A stretch of 64,000 nucleotides of DNA from Proteles cristata cristata (GCA_017311185.1 JAESUZ010001073.1:1116001-1180000); one strand, 5' to 3'. Positions 1-10,504 are shown, counted from the stretch's first letter. The notes: generated from the sequence alone by a model not told the origin. Numbers and translations: made by a program.

Positions 1-254
1 TATACAAGGACAAATTTAGCTGAGAGCCCTGTGTTGTTTGTTAAGATAGTAACCTTAATACTTTTATTGGATGGATACATTGCCATACTCGACAGCAAGG
101 GGAGCCTAATTGGAAGCTGGGCTGTCCATGAGCAGTCTCTGCCATGCTGAGCCTTCTTTGTCTTCTGTTGCTTGGTCTTCCAGTGTTTAACCTACGTTTC
201 CCTTCCCTATTCCTAGAAATCAGCCAGCCAGTTTTTGTTTTGACTAGGGTTCCT
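1..254. other. Unassigned sequence at window edge
   Basis: No open frame, repeat consensus or RNA gene recognised. Ordinary mixed-composition mammalian DNA leading into the T-rich tail of the first SINE. Confidence 0.5.
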
Positions 255-266
255 CATCTACTATAC

Positions 267-382
267 TTTTTTTCTTAATTTTTTTTTTAAGTAGGCTCTA
301 CACACAGCATGGAGCCCAACGTGGGGCTTAAACTAAGGACCCTGAGTTCAAGACCTAAGCTGAGATCAAGAATTGGATTCTG
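267..382 (-). mobile_element. Old SINEC, 3' half, split by later SINEs
   Basis: SINEC elements are tRNA-Lys-derived Pol III retroposons mobilised by L1 proteins. This antisense copy starts with its T-rich (complemented A) tail, then shows the complement of the body (ggagcccaacgtggggct). It stops at position 382, where two + strand SINEs intervene, and its 5' half resumes near 849. It is therefore the oldest member of this nest. Confidence 0.8.
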
Positions 383-586
383 GGGGCACCTGGGTGCCTC
401 ACTTGGTTGAGCATCTGACTTTGGCTCAGGTCATGATCTTGTGTTCCTGGGTTCGAGCCCTGCCTCAGGCTCTGTGCTGACAGCTCAGAGCCTGGGGCCT
501 GCTTTGGATTCTGTGTCTCCCTCCCTCGCTGCCCCTCCCCTGCTCATGCTCTGTCTCTTTCTGTCTCTTAAAAAATAAAATAAAAT
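383..586 (+). mobile_element. SINEC, inserted in the older antisense SINE
   Basis: Begins ggggcacctgggtgcctcac and ends in an (AAAAT)n tail. The flanking aagaatt motif appears at about 369 and again at about 850, after the next SINE, which suggests a partly decayed TSD. This copy entered the antisense SINE first. Confidence 0.88.
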
Positions 587-838
587 GGGGGCGCCTGGGT
601 GGCTTAGTCGGTTAAGCGTCCGACTTTCGCTTAGGTCATGATCTCGCGGTTCGTGGGTTCGAGACCCGCGCCGGGCTCTGTGCTGACTGCCAGCTCAGAG
701 CCTGGAGCCTGTTTCAGTCTGTGACTCCCTCTCTCTCTGACCCTCCCCTGCTCGCGCTGTCTCTTTCTCTCCTAGAAATAAATAAAACATTAAAAATAAA
801 TAAATAAATAAAATAAAATAAAATAAAATGTTAAACTT
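587..838 (+). mobile_element. Young-subtype SINEC in the tail of the previous SINE
   Basis: Carries the young-subtype markers used in this annotation: gactttcgcttaggtc after the head, gactgccagctcag in the middle, cagtctgtgac, and a cctagaaataaa tail start. AAAATAAAAT-type sequence on both sides fits insertion into the A tail of the 383-586 copy. Confidence 0.9.
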
Positions 839-848
839 TTTTTTTTCA

Positions 849-890
849 AAGAATTCAATGCTTAAGCAACCGAGCCACCCAGTTACCCCT
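849..890 (-). mobile_element. Old SINEC, 5' half (continues 267-382)
   Basis: Complement of the SINE head (cgagccacccagttacccct), completing the antisense copy interrupted at 382. Confidence 0.8.
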
Positions 891-1162
891 ACAATTTCTA
901 ATATGGTATCAAAATGCTTTTATTTTTAGCAACACAATAAACTCCATTGTGCATCTGAAGTTTCCCTTGAGAGGTGAATTGAGAGAGAGGCATTTAGCTT
1001 AAATTGGATGTTAAAGACTCCTGAATTCTAATATAATTGGTCACATTAACTTTATAGCTTAAATAATTGGGTCCATCTCCCTATGTAAAGTGGTTCCTCT
1101 CTCACTGCTTTTATAGTCCTTAAGGCTGTGTTTTAATAGTTGATATTAAGGTAACCAGTATA

Positions 1163-1374
1163 GGGGCACCTGGGTGGCTTAGTCGGTTAAGCGTCCGACT
1201 TTCGCTTGGGTCATGATCTCACGGATCGTGGGTTCGAGCCCCGCGTCGGGCTCTGTGCTGACTGCCAGTTCAGAGCCTGGAGCCTGTTTCAGTCTGTGAC
1301 TCCCTCTCTCTCTGACCCTCCCCTGCTCACGCTGTCTCTCTCTCTCTCTCCTAAAAATAAATTAAAAAAAAAAT
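1163..1374 (+). mobile_element. Young-subtype SINEC with 18-bp TSD
   Basis: Full-length copy flanked by a perfect 18-bp duplication (ttaaggtaaccagtatag at 1146-1163 and 1375-1392). Young-subtype markers are present. Confidence 0.95.
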
Positions 1375-1530
1375 TTAAGGTAACCAGTATAGTACCAAAA
1401 ATAGTGATGGAGTGCACAAAGGAACTTGAAGTGAGGAAGTGAGCTGTTTCATCATCCCTTGTGATAGGATGGGACAGCAGGTGGGGGTGGGAGGAATGGG
1501 TAAAGCTGGCTAGAAGGAATACATTTCCAG

Positions 1531-1626
1531 CGGCTCCTGGCTGGCTCAGTAGATAGAGCACATGTGACTCTTGATCTCAGGGTTGTGAGTTGTGAGTTCA
1601 AGCCCTATGGTGGGTATAAAGCTTAC
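1531..1626 (+). mobile_element. Old, short SINEC
   Basis: Diverged tRNA-like head (ggctcctggctggctcagta, gttcaagccc) without the pyrimidine-rich section of younger copies. It leads directly into AT-rich microsatellite sequence that probably grew from its tail. Confidence 0.75.
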
Positions 1627-1628
1627 TA

Positions 1629-1710
1629 AATATATATATACATATATATTTCATATATTTTATATATTTGTGTATATATTTTTTATATTTATATATATAT
1701 TTATTTATAC
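1629..1710. repeat. AT-rich microsatellite
   Basis: Imperfect (TA)n with ATTT interruptions, downstream of the old SINE tail. Confidence 0.8.
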
Positions 1711-1714
1711 ACAA

Positions 1715-2005
1715 TAAATAAGTTATAAGATGAATAAGTTCTAGTTATAAGATGAATAAGTTCTTGGGATGTAATATACAACATGGTGACTATAGGTCAC
1801 CATACTGTATTGTACACTTGAAAGTTGATAGAAGAGCAGAAACTTGTTAAAGTTCTCACCACACATACAAATTGTAACTGGGTGATGGATGTGTTCACTA
1901 ACCTTAATTGTGGTAATCACTTTGCAATACATGCACATATAAAATCACTACGTCGTATATCTTAAACTAATAAAATGTTATATGTCAGTGATATCTATTA
2001 AGACT
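1715..2005 (+). mobile_element. L1 3'-end fragment
   Basis: Matches by eye the 3' untranslated end of old mammalian L1: gataagttctngggat, acatggtgactatag, gtattgtacacttgaaagtt, a hypothetical ending in cttaaactaataaaatg. No coding part is present. A 17-base direct repeat of its first bases (agttataagatgaataag) occurs at about 1730 and 1744. Confidence 0.75.
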
Positions 2006-2034
2006 GGAAGAAAAGAAAGTAAAAAGAGCTGGGA

Positions 2035-2490
2035 GTCTAGATTCCTCTCTTGAGACCTGGACAGGCCTTTGTAACCCTTTGACTAGAAGGCTGTGTCAGA
2101 AGTGACTTGCAAGCCTAGGTCATAAATGGCAACAGACTTCTGCTTGGTTCTCACCCCTCCACACGTATACCTTTGGAGCCCCAAGAAGCCATACAAAAAG
2201 CCCAGCGACCTTGAAGCTGCTGCACTGGAGAGACCACGGAAAACCCAGAGATTTCTAGGAGACCCAGCTGTTCAGGCCTTTCCAGTCCAAGCGCCCTAAG
2301 TATAAATGGACAAGTGTTCAAAATGACCCAACCCCAGCCACAGTCGGACTATATTCTGCATATAATAAAACAACCAGCTGCAGCTTTCAAATTCCTGGTC
2401 CACATAAACAGGGAGAATTCACACATGAATGTGGTGCTTCAAGTCACGATGTTTCAAGGCGAGTTGTTACGCAGCACCAGATAAACAGAT
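2035..2490 (+). mobile_element. MaLR/MLT1-type solo LTR fragment
   Basis: The middle (gctgcactggagagacca) and the 3' end (gttgttacgcagcaccagat) follow the consensus of MLT1-class MaLR LTRs. It is heavily diverged and I cannot name the subfamily. No internal retroviral sequence adjoins it. Confidence 0.6.
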
Positions 2491-2619
2491 CGGCCCGTTC
2501 GTTTCTTACCCAGGATAGAACTGCAGTTACCGGTTAAAGGTATATCCTTAGAGATTCTTTGTGAAGTTTTTAACAAACTTTTTTTTAAAAAAATACAAAT
2601 AAGCTCATACTCAATATAT

Positions 2620-2748
2620 TAGGGGATTAAAGAGTGCACTTGTTGTGATAAGCACTAGGTGTTGTATAAGTGTTGAATCACTATACTGTACACCGGAAAC
2701 TAATATTACACTGTATGTTAACTAACTGAAATTTAAATAACAACTTAA
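2620..2748 (+). mobile_element. Carnivore L1 3' terminus
   Basis: Contains the carnivore L1 terminal block: gcacttgttgtgataagcac, taggtgttgtataag, aatcactatactg, gtatgttaactaactgaatt-like end. Only the last ~130 bases of the element are present. Confidence 0.75.
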
Positions 2749-2986
2749 GGGGCGCCTGGATGGCTCAGTCAGTTAAGTGCCAGACTCTTGATTTCAGGTC
2801 ATGTCATGATCTCACAGTTTGTGGAATCGACTCCCATGAAGGGCTTGATGCTGACAACACAGAGCCTGGTTGGGATTCTCTGTCTCTCCCCCACTCTTGC
2901 ACACACACGCACACACACACATACACACACACCATGTGCGCACACATGTCTCTCTCAAAATAAACTTTAAAAAATAAATAAAAACT
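2749..2986 (+). mobile_element. SINEC with internal (CA)n expansion
   Basis: Head ggggcgcctggatggctcag follows the L1 end directly. The pyrimidine-rich section has become a (CA)n array at about 2899-2935 before the ctctctcaaaataaa tail. Confidence 0.88.
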
Positions 2987-2988
2987 TT

Positions 2989-3009
2989 CGTTCCCGGGTT
3001 TCGGCACCA
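2989..3009. other. GC-rich 21-mer resembling a tRNA 3' end
   Basis: Between the SINE tail and an (AAAT)n array lies ttcccgggtttcggcacca (2991-3009), unlike either neighbour. It resembles a tRNA T-arm and acceptor ending in CCA followed by A-rich sequence. I cannot assign it to a tRNA. Confidence 0.35.
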
Positions 3010-3014
3010 AAAAA

Positions 3015-3053
<39 letters not shown>

Positions 3054-3056
3054 AAA
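3010..3056. repeat. (AAAT)n tetranucleotide repeat
   Basis: About eleven AAAT units in an uninterrupted run. Confidence 0.95.
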
Positions 3057-3060
3057 CTTA

Positions 3061-3112
3061 AAACTATCTATATCTATATCATCTATCTATAGAGAGAGAT
3101 TATATATATATC
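3061..3112. repeat. ATCT/AT-rich simple repeat
   Basis: Mixed (CTAT)n, (AG)n and (TA)n steps, bordering the antisense L1. Confidence 0.7.
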
Positions 3113-3114
3113 TC

Positions 3115-3995
3115 TTGGGCATCTTTGCCCATGAGCATATAAATCAACCTCGTCCTTCTATTTTTTAAAAAATTTTTAATGTTTTATTTATTTTTGAGAG
3201 AGAGAGAGAGAGCGTGAGCAGGGGAGGGTCAGAGAGAGAGGGAGTCACAGACTGAAACAGGCTCAGGCTCTGAGCTGGCAGTCAACACAGAGCCCAATGC
3301 GGGGCTCGAACCCGTGAACCGTGAGATCATGACCTGAGCTGAAGTCGATGCTTAGCCAACTGAGCCACCCAGGCGCCCCAACCTCATCTTTTAATACCCA
3401 CATAATACTTCACTGTATGCATGGCCCACAATTTATTGTCTCATCCCTCAGTGCTGTACACATATATATTCAGTCGTTTTATGATAAATATGTACATACA
3501 ATACATATTTTATAATAAAATTATAATCATACTATCGTACTACTTTGTAAACTATTTATATATATTTTTATATTTCTATATACTTCTCACAATATTACTT
3601 AAAATATTAATATATCTCATCTGAATGTACCCCAATTTATTTACATAAGTCTATTACTGGACATTTCTGTTATTCCCGCTTTAAAACACTGCAGTTTACA
3701 TCACCGTACATTCATTTATATACACTTGTCCAATTATTTGTTTAGAATAAATTTCTAAAAACAAAAATGCTGAGCCGAAAGGTATGAACCTCTAAAATTT
3801 TATACACACTCCAAAATGCAGAGAAAGGTGGTTTTAATTAATGTTCCCAACAACAGGAAATGAGAATGTATACTTTCCTATAACTTTACTAACTCTGACC
3901 ATTAAAAAAAATTTTAAACCCTGCTAATCTCAGAGGTTAAAATCATTTCGCTTGTGTTTTAACTAACATTTCTTTGATTATGATACATTATAAGA
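3115..3995 (-). mobile_element. Old L1 (L1M) ORF2-end fragment, antisense
   Basis: Reads as the complement of the L1 ORF2 C-terminal region. Typical antisense landmarks: ccacaatttatt, attactggacatttctgtta, aataaatttctaaaa with aaaatgctgagccgaaaggta, then the complement of the IPYKF-type upstream region. A SINE interrupts it at 3161-3379. Many indels; no usable frame. Confidence 0.7.
3161..3379 (-). mobile_element. SINEC inside old L1
   Basis: Full-length antisense copy ending gagccacccaggcgcccc. The flanks caacctcg (about 3146) and caacctca (about 3379) form a short duplication of the L1 host. Intermediate subtype: it has gactgaaac but not the tttcgctt marker. Confidence 0.92.
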
Positions 3996-4531
3996 TAGAA
4001 CTGACCTCAGTTTGGGTTCACACTGTCCTCTGAGATTATTGAAGTAAAACCTCTGAGCACCCAGCCCAGGGCCTCCTGCCTGGGGAACGCAGAGCTGCAC
4101 CACCCCCTGGGCTGTCCTAAGGACTAAGGCCTTACCTACCCAAGACGAGTCTGGTTTTTCACATTGCCCTCCTTTGCTTTAATATTTTTGACATTTCAGG
4201 GTACTTATGTGAGGCAAGGATACTTATGACATACAGGTGATATTGGGAGAATATCAATGGAGGGTCTTTTCTTTGGGTATGCTAGGCTACAAAAGGAATT
4301 TAGGCCCAGTTGGAATAAAAGTGCTGAGAGGGTAAAATCGGTCTCGTTATTTGAACTGATCTTGCTACACTGTATTTCAAGATGATCTCAGCTGATAACC
4401 CCAGTGACTGTCTGCAGGCTCTCAGGAAGGAAGTTCTCATGTGGTACTGGCTGAGGTGCTCACGACTCACACAAAGGTCATGAGACCACACAGAACATGC
4501 TGCTTTGCTCCCTGCGGCCATGAGGCAGCAT
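3996..4531. other. Unassigned unique sequence
   Basis: No repeat consensus or convincing coding frame. Moderately GC-rich at 4050-4150. An open minus frame of 78 codons has no recognisable domain. Confidence 0.5.
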
Positions 4532-4545
4532 CTCATCCCTTTTCC

Positions 4546-4758
4546 TTTTTTTTAAATGTTTCTTTATTTTTGAGAGACAGAGATAGATAGAGTGCAAACA
4601 GGGGAGGGGCAGAGAGACAGAGTGACACAGAATTCGAAGCAGACTCCAGGCTCCAACCTGTCAGCACAGAGCCCAATGTGGGGCTCGAACTCACAAGCTG
4701 TGAGATCATGACCTGAGCCGAAGTCGGACACTCAGCCGATTGAGCCACCCAGGCGCCC
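4546..4758 (-). mobile_element. SINEC with 14-bp TSD
   Basis: Antisense copy between ctcatcccttttcc at 4532-4545 and an identical 4759-4772 duplicate. Confidence 0.95.
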
Positions 4759-4772
4759 CTCATCCCTTTTCC

Positions 4773-5260
4773 AAAACACGTAACTCAGGAGGCTGCCCTC
4801 TTGTCTGGGGCAGGGATGGAAAACATGTGCCCTCCATTATTCTCCCCATCCTTCCTCTCAACCCATGGTGGACATTGCTAATCCATCACGGTGGCCGTTC
4901 CTGAAAAGCCCAAATGTGGCCTCTGAATGCTCCAAAGCATCCACCCTCTATCAAATATCTAGCAGAGTAGGTAGATGGGGAGTTTGGAATTGGCAAGAGC
5001 GTGACCATGGACAGGATCCAAGTTAGTAGCGACAGGGATTTCCCCCTTCCACCAGGGGCATCTACTCAAGGATCCACACCTGTTGCCATCCTTCCTTGAG
5101 ATCTAGTGACAAAAGTCTCCAAGCAGGTAGGCTGATAACTGAGGTTTCTAGCCAGGTTGTTTTTAAATGGGGACTGTATGTCAGAGAGGTAACCTGGGCT
5201 CGTTGCTACTTGCTCATGTGACTTCTCGTCAAGCCCAGATGTGGTCCCACTGTCCTTGTC
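4773..5260. other. Unassigned unique sequence
   Basis: No recognised repeat, gene or RNA. Neutral composition. Confidence 0.5.
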
Positions 5261-5273
5261 AGAACAGCTGCAG

Positions 5274-5488
5274 GGGGCGCCCTGGGTGGTTCAGTCAGGT
5301 AAGTGTCCAACTTCGGCTCAGGTCACAATCTCACCGTTTGTGAGTTTGGTCCCTGGCGGGGCTCTGTGTTGACAGCTCAGCCTGGAGCCTGCTTCGGATT
5401 CTGAGTCTCCCCCTCTCTCTCTGACCCTCCATGCTTTTGTTTTTATTCTCTCCCTCTATTTCTCAAAAATAAATTAATTAATTTAAAA
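5274..5488 (+). mobile_element. SINEC
   Basis: Head gggggcgccctgggtggttc, tail caaaaataaattaatt. Flanked by gaacagctgca / gaacagctcca, a slightly decayed TSD. Confidence 0.92.
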
Positions 5489-5500
5489 GAACAGCTCCAT

Positions 5501-6583
5501 ATGGCCTCTATCAATAATTGTAGGTGAAAGCTGCTTGCATCCTATCAGTGCTGGCTTTTTGTTTATTTTTTTAAACTGGGCAAATGGGAATCTTGACCAC
5601 AACTGGCAACAAGGGAGTCCGAGAATGGCCTGGCAGCTTATTTCAGCCTGGCCCATTTCAGGCTGGGTGGGCGTGGGGCTTGCGACACCAGCTCGGGTGG
5701 GCTCGGGCACAGGGCACATGAAGTTCCTACAACAGAGAGCCAGCGGGTAAACAGAGGAAGCCATCTGGCTTCTTTAGTTGGGAAGGAAGAAACCGAGCCA
5801 GTATAATTTGGAAGTCAGTGGGGACAGGGATCAATTACGTGCCTGTTTGCCCTGATACGGCAGACCTGCACCTGTGAGCAGAGACTTCTGGGAGCGAGAT
5901 CGGGCTCCAGGAAGGACCGGTAGGGAGGTGCCCGTCTGGCTACCAAAGTCCTGGTCCTAAAGGGGCATTTGGGTACAGGTCAGGTTGACTCGGGAGGCGA
6001 AACTAAGGCAAAGCTGAATGTCTGTCCAAAAACAAAGAGCAAATACTAGGCTTGGAAGCTGCTAGAGTGAAGGAATCTCGGGAGGCACATGTGGGGGTGG
6101 CCAGCACTGGTGCCACCGGAGTCTGGGCCCCAGAAGCATGACATGATTTCAAGTCACGATGGTGAATCTACAGCTGCCGAGATGAGTCTTCGGGGCCACA
6201 CCGATCCTGGAGTGGGCATCCAGCCACGGGGCCTTGGGAGAGGCAAAGACAGAAAACAAGTTGTGGCCACGTAACTATGTCCCAGATTTTCCTCCTTCTA
6301 AATGCCCCTTGTCCCCTCCTGCCTACCGTCCCTTGCTCATTCTCCAGGTGAGCAGACCCTGTCTCCTGCCTTTCCTAAACCAGAAATATTTGGTCCTCAC
6401 TTACTTGACAGTCACCCCATCTCATGTCACGTGTTGCTAATTTGTTTACAGACTTCCTCCACCATACTGGACTTTGGACCGTGGAGTCTACAGCCTGATA
6501 CTTCCCCACAATGTACAGCACAGTACCAGTAGGTTCTTTTTGTTAAATGCTCATAACCTTTCTCCTTTCCCTTTTCTCTTCAT
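5501..6583. other. Unassigned unique sequence
   Basis: About 1.1 kb without a repeat I can name. GC content rises at 5640-6240. Short overlapping open frames lack start context, domains or codon bias, so I call no gene. Confidence 0.5.
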
Positions 6584-6795
6584 TCAGGTGTCAGCAAACT
6601 ACAGCCTGCAGGCTAAATCCAGCCCTCTACCTGTTTTTGTAAATGAAGTTTTACTGGGACACATCCAGGTTCATAATTTAGGTATTGCCTGTAGCCACTT
6701 TAGTTGTGACTGAATTCTCACAGTCTGCAAAGCTGAAAATACTTATTATCTGACTCTTAGAAAACAAAACAAAACAAAACTTGCCAACCTTTGCT
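6584..6795. mobile_element. hAT-type nonautonomous DNA transposon remnant
   Basis: Has the well-known mammalian pattern gtcagcaaactacagcctgc ... ctgtttttgtaaatgaagtt ... gaaaatacttattatctgac ... ttgccaacctttgct. The two ends are rough inverted repeats (cagcaaact / ttgccaacct). The family is a Charlie/MER-type hAT, not named more closely. An (AAAAC)4 run sits at 6763-6780. Confidence 0.65.
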
Positions 6796-7330
6796 CATTT
6801 TTAGTAAGAAAAGAGATTTGCCCTTTGGACTTAATCCATCAAACCACTCACTGCCTTCCTTCCCCCTCACCTTATAAAATCTGCAAGCATTACAATTGTG
6901 AAGTATTTTGAGGAATATTCACCATATAATAGAGTCTCAGTTAAGGAAGTGTCAGGAATTAGTTAAGGGCTCTGTAGTAAGCACATGTACAACCAAAGAA
7001 GCTTCTAGAAACTTGTCAGACATAGTTATCATTGAAAAGTAATAAACTGACATTTTAGATTTATAGATCGTTTTCTCTGAGCTGGGGAATATAAATCGGC
7101 CATTGGTGTTTCACTCAGCTGGAATTATTCTCTCTTCCCTCAGCGCTTCCAGACCACTTCATTCTCCTTGTCACAGTATCTATTTCAATTGTCCTTGCAT
7201 TAATTTCTTTCCAGGAATATACTTACAAATTAAGGTTATGAACATTCTGTGGGAAGGAACGGTTTTGTCCAACCCTATAGCCTCTGTCAAGATAAATGGT
7301 GATTGCGTGAGTGTCACTAACACAAACATG
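6796..7330. other. Unassigned unique sequence
   Basis: AT-rich, no recognised element. Confidence 0.5.
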
Positions 7331-7345
7331 AAAAATAGCTTTACA

Positions 7346-7587
7346 GGGGCGCCTGGGTGGCTTAGTTGGTTAAGCGTCCGACCTTCGCTTAGGTCATGAT
7401 CTCGCGGTTTGTGGGTTCGAGCCCCGTGTCGGGCTCTGTGCTGACTGCCAGTTCAGAGCCTGGAGCCTGTTTCAGAGTCTGTGACTCCCTCTGTCTCTGA
7501 CCCTCCCCTGCTCACGCTGTCTCTCTCTCTCTCTCCTAGAAATAAATAAAACATTAAAGAAAATTTTAAAAAAAACAGAAAGAAAAG
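7346..7587 (+). mobile_element. Young-subtype SINEC with 15-bp TSD
   Basis: Perfect duplication aaaaatagctttaca at 7331-7345 and 7588-7602. Young-subtype markers and a long A-rich tail are present. Confidence 0.95.
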
Positions 7588-7602
7588 AAAAATAGCTTTA
7601 CA

Positions 7603-8074
7603 ATAACATTGACCTTATGAAACCATGAGCAAAATTTCAGCAGGGATTCTTCACACTGTACTTCACACATATGCATGTACAATCCTGTCTGTTGTGCTCC
7701 TATCCCTGTTTGGTTTTCTCCTATATGTGTATAGAAAGCAAATCATCTCAAGAATGCCACTATACAATGGCACTCTGTTGTTTAAAAAAAAAAAAAAGAC
7801 AAAACAATTCTCTTGAAAAAGTAAAATGCCTTGTCTGGGGTCACGCAGTTTTCTCAGGAAATCAGCATTATTGTGAACCGGAAAACCCTCTGGACTTTAT
7901 TTCCTTCACTATTCACTTCACTGTTAAACTTCAGCCCAGTAGTGAATCCTCTTTGGCAATCCAAATGACAGAGGATCCAACAGACCTCTGGTTTTCATGT
8001 GTGTGGGGTAATGTTTATAGTCCAGGCCCAATGGAGTCTAGAAAAACAATCCCTAGGGTACTTTATTTGCCTTT
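7603..8074. other. Unassigned unique sequence
   Basis: Holds a 137-codon + frame (7671-8084) with an internal Lys run from an A tract and no known domain. Treated as chance. Confidence 0.5.
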
Positions 8075-8400
8075 GTATAAGTAAAGCTCTTGGTTGTAAA
8101 GTGATAGAAACACAACCTGAATTAGCCTAAGCAAAGGGAATGGAGAGCAGGCTTACTGGTTCACCAAGTCCTAGAAGGAGGTGAGTAACCAAATGGTGGG
8201 GAAAATTGGGAGGCAGCTGACCCCCTGGAACAATGGGAGCCAGAGACTGGAAGGCTTCCAGAACTCTCTCCTTCTGTGTTTGGAATCTCTGCTTCTCTCC
8301 ATAGGCTACCGTCCTTCTCCGTGTAGATCAACTATCTCCACAAGGAGGAAAGCCAACCATACACAACTCTTTTCCTTTTCTTTTAAAAATCTTATAGCTT
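8075..8400. repeat. Ancient interspersed repeat, family unnamed
   Basis: The pattern agaaacacaacctgaattag - cctaagcaaaggg - gcttactggttca resembles a dispersed mammalian repeat. Related-looking wording occurs at 57110-57300. I cannot assign a family. Confidence 0.35.
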
Positions 8401-8432
8401 TACTCCTAGAGATGAACAGTCCCTCTCAATTT

Positions 8433-8631
8433 TTTTTTAACATTTATTCATTTTTTAAGAGACAGAGAGAGACAGATCATGAGTTGGGGAGGAGCAGAGA
8501 GAGAGGGAGACTCCGAATCCAAAGCAGGCTCCAGGCTCTGAGCTGACAGACGCAGGGCTTGAACTCACAAGCCGTGAGATCATGACTTGAGCCAAAGTCA
8601 GAAGCCTAACCGACTGAGCCACCAGGTGCCC
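8433..8631 (-). mobile_element. SINEC with TSD
   Basis: Flanks cagtccctctcaattt (about 8418) and cagtccatctcaattt (about 8632), one mismatch. The head lacks a base (gagccaccaggtgcccc). Confidence 0.92.
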
Positions 8632-8886
8632 CAGTCCATCTCAATTTTAATTGAAAAGCCCCTGGGAAAACCTAACAGATGGAAATGATACCCCTGACTT
8701 AGACATGGGGCTAAGAGGGGAGGAGGTGATGGGGGGTGAAGGAGAGACAGTTCCTAAGAGAAGGGTATGGGGTTGGCAATTCCGTAGATGTTCTTTGCCC
8801 CTTTACATAGCACGGGCTGTCTTATTTATAAATCTCTAAGCCTCTGGAAAGTCACAAAAGAGGGGCAATCAAGAAGCGTACACTGG

Positions 8887-9115
8887 GGGCGCCTGGGTGG
8901 CTCAGTCAGTTAGGCGTCCAACTTTGGCTCAGGTCATGATCTCGCGGTTCGTGGGTTCGAGCCCCGCGTCGGGCTCTGTGCTGACAGCCAGCTCAGAGCC
9001 TGGAGCCTGCTTTGGATTGATTCTGTGTCTCCCTCTCTCTCTGACCCTCCCCTGCTCACACTGTCTCTCTCTCTCTCTCTCAGAAATAAATAAAATAATT
9101 TAAAAAAATGTTTTA
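8887..9115 (+). mobile_element. SINEC with 16-bp TSD
   Basis: Duplication aagaagcgtacactgg (8871-8886) / aagaagcatacactgg (9116-9131). Box-B-like gggttcgagccccgcg is intact. Confidence 0.95.
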
Positions 9116-9131
9116 AAGAAGCATACACTGG

Positions 9132-10500
9132 ATACTCGATCTCAGAGAACACTTTCATCATGGCAACCCAGGTTTCCTTCAGCTAAAGGCAAGGAGAGGT
9201 GATGTGGTCACACAGTCACTCAAAATATAGAAGTATAGTCAGTGATAGCCGACTTCCCGCCAGAGGGCAAGGAGAGAAATTGACAAGAAGCACCTAAAAT
9301 GTGTAGCACCTGACCTAGACCTTCCCAGCAAATACTGGAGGTGGACTGGTCTATTTTCTTAATGCAAAAGGTTATAGCTCGAGGCGACCTCGTAGTTTCT
9401 CCAAGCCCCGCCCCCCATACAGCGCCTTTGTACACATCTGAAAGGCGCACCTGCCTTGAGGCACACCGAGCACCTGCCCGCCTCCCTAGCACCGCGCCAG
9501 GACTGCTGTGCTGCGCGCTGCATTTTAGCCTCCACTGCAGGCATCATTGCACAGGGTCCAAATAAAGTGCGTCCGGCAGCCCTTGCCTGCCCAGAGGGAG
9601 GTCCGCTGGGCAGGCTATCCCTTCTCAAAGGAGAGCCATCCAACATCAGCAAAAGTGAGGCCCAGGCGGTAGCTTGGGCTTGGGGGTAGATGACAGCAGC
9701 GGGAATGACAAGGATTGGATTCAAAGCACATCAGAGAGGGACAACCCACATCTGGGCACCAGAGCAGTAGCGACATCTCTGGGAGTAGAGACGCCAGCCC
9801 TGACGGAGCAACAGCAGAAGCAGCAGTAGCTTCTGAGGTTCCCGGAAGGCTTCAAGACATGACAGTGATGAGGGTCCCTGCGTGCTTGTCTCTCCCAGTT
9901 AAAGAAGGGTCGTTGGGGCTTTTTGAAATCGAGAATATATGTTAAGCAGCATGCCTTGATAGAGATGAAACTTTTCTGTCTCCTTTCCTTTTACCTCTGA
10001 AACACTAAAAATAACTCCCTTTTGAAGGGTAAGGACTTAAGGAAGCCATCCTTAGTCCCCCTGAACCCTGGTGATCCGGGCACAGTTTTATTGCCAGTGG
10101 GCATCATGCCGGCACCTAAAGCAATGGCCAGAATGGAGAGGCCACATCCCAGGGCCACAGTCCAGGGAATAAGGCCCAGGCAGTCAGCCACTGTGCTGTT
10201 AGGTCCCCGTTTATTTTTGTGCTTCGAAGGAGCCGCCCATGAATGTTCCAGTCACTGCATGAGTCAGAGTCTTGTTCCTCAAGAACTGCTGCAACGTGGC
10301 CTCCATTCTTCCCTCCCCGCCTCCTTCCTGGACTCGGTCTGGGCAGCGCTCCCCAATGCCCCTGGCTGTGCGTGAGCTGGGGGCTGGGCCGGGACTCATC
10401 CTCTGACAATCCGTTGGAGCCCCAGGTTGCAGGGGGCAGGGAAATGGGAAAGAACTGGGTGCTTGTTAAGTGTGTGACAAGAATCGACCTTTGAGTAACC
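9132..10500. other. Repeat-poor unique block with a CpG-rich core
   Basis: This stretch has no repeat I can recognise. At about 9379-9702 I count 17 CpG by hand in about 324 bases, with a GC box (ccccgcccccc). The + strand then runs through mixed GC-rich sequence to 10500. The - strand at 9991-10191 has a 66-codon frame with a ~25-residue hydrophobic stretch, followed on that strand by an AATAAA at about 10090, but nothing links these to a known gene. A regulatory or transcript-start role is only a possibility. Confidence 0.4.
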
Positions 10501-10504
10501 AAAA

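Noticed and set aside
383..460. tRNA-Lys-like heads of SINEs as tRNA genes
   Set aside because: They are SINE promoters: no full cloverleaf with anticodon arm, and each is followed by the SINE body and A tail.
7671..8084. 137-codon frame on + with Cys-rich start
   Set aside because: Contains an A-tract Lys run and no homology I can see; no splice or start support.
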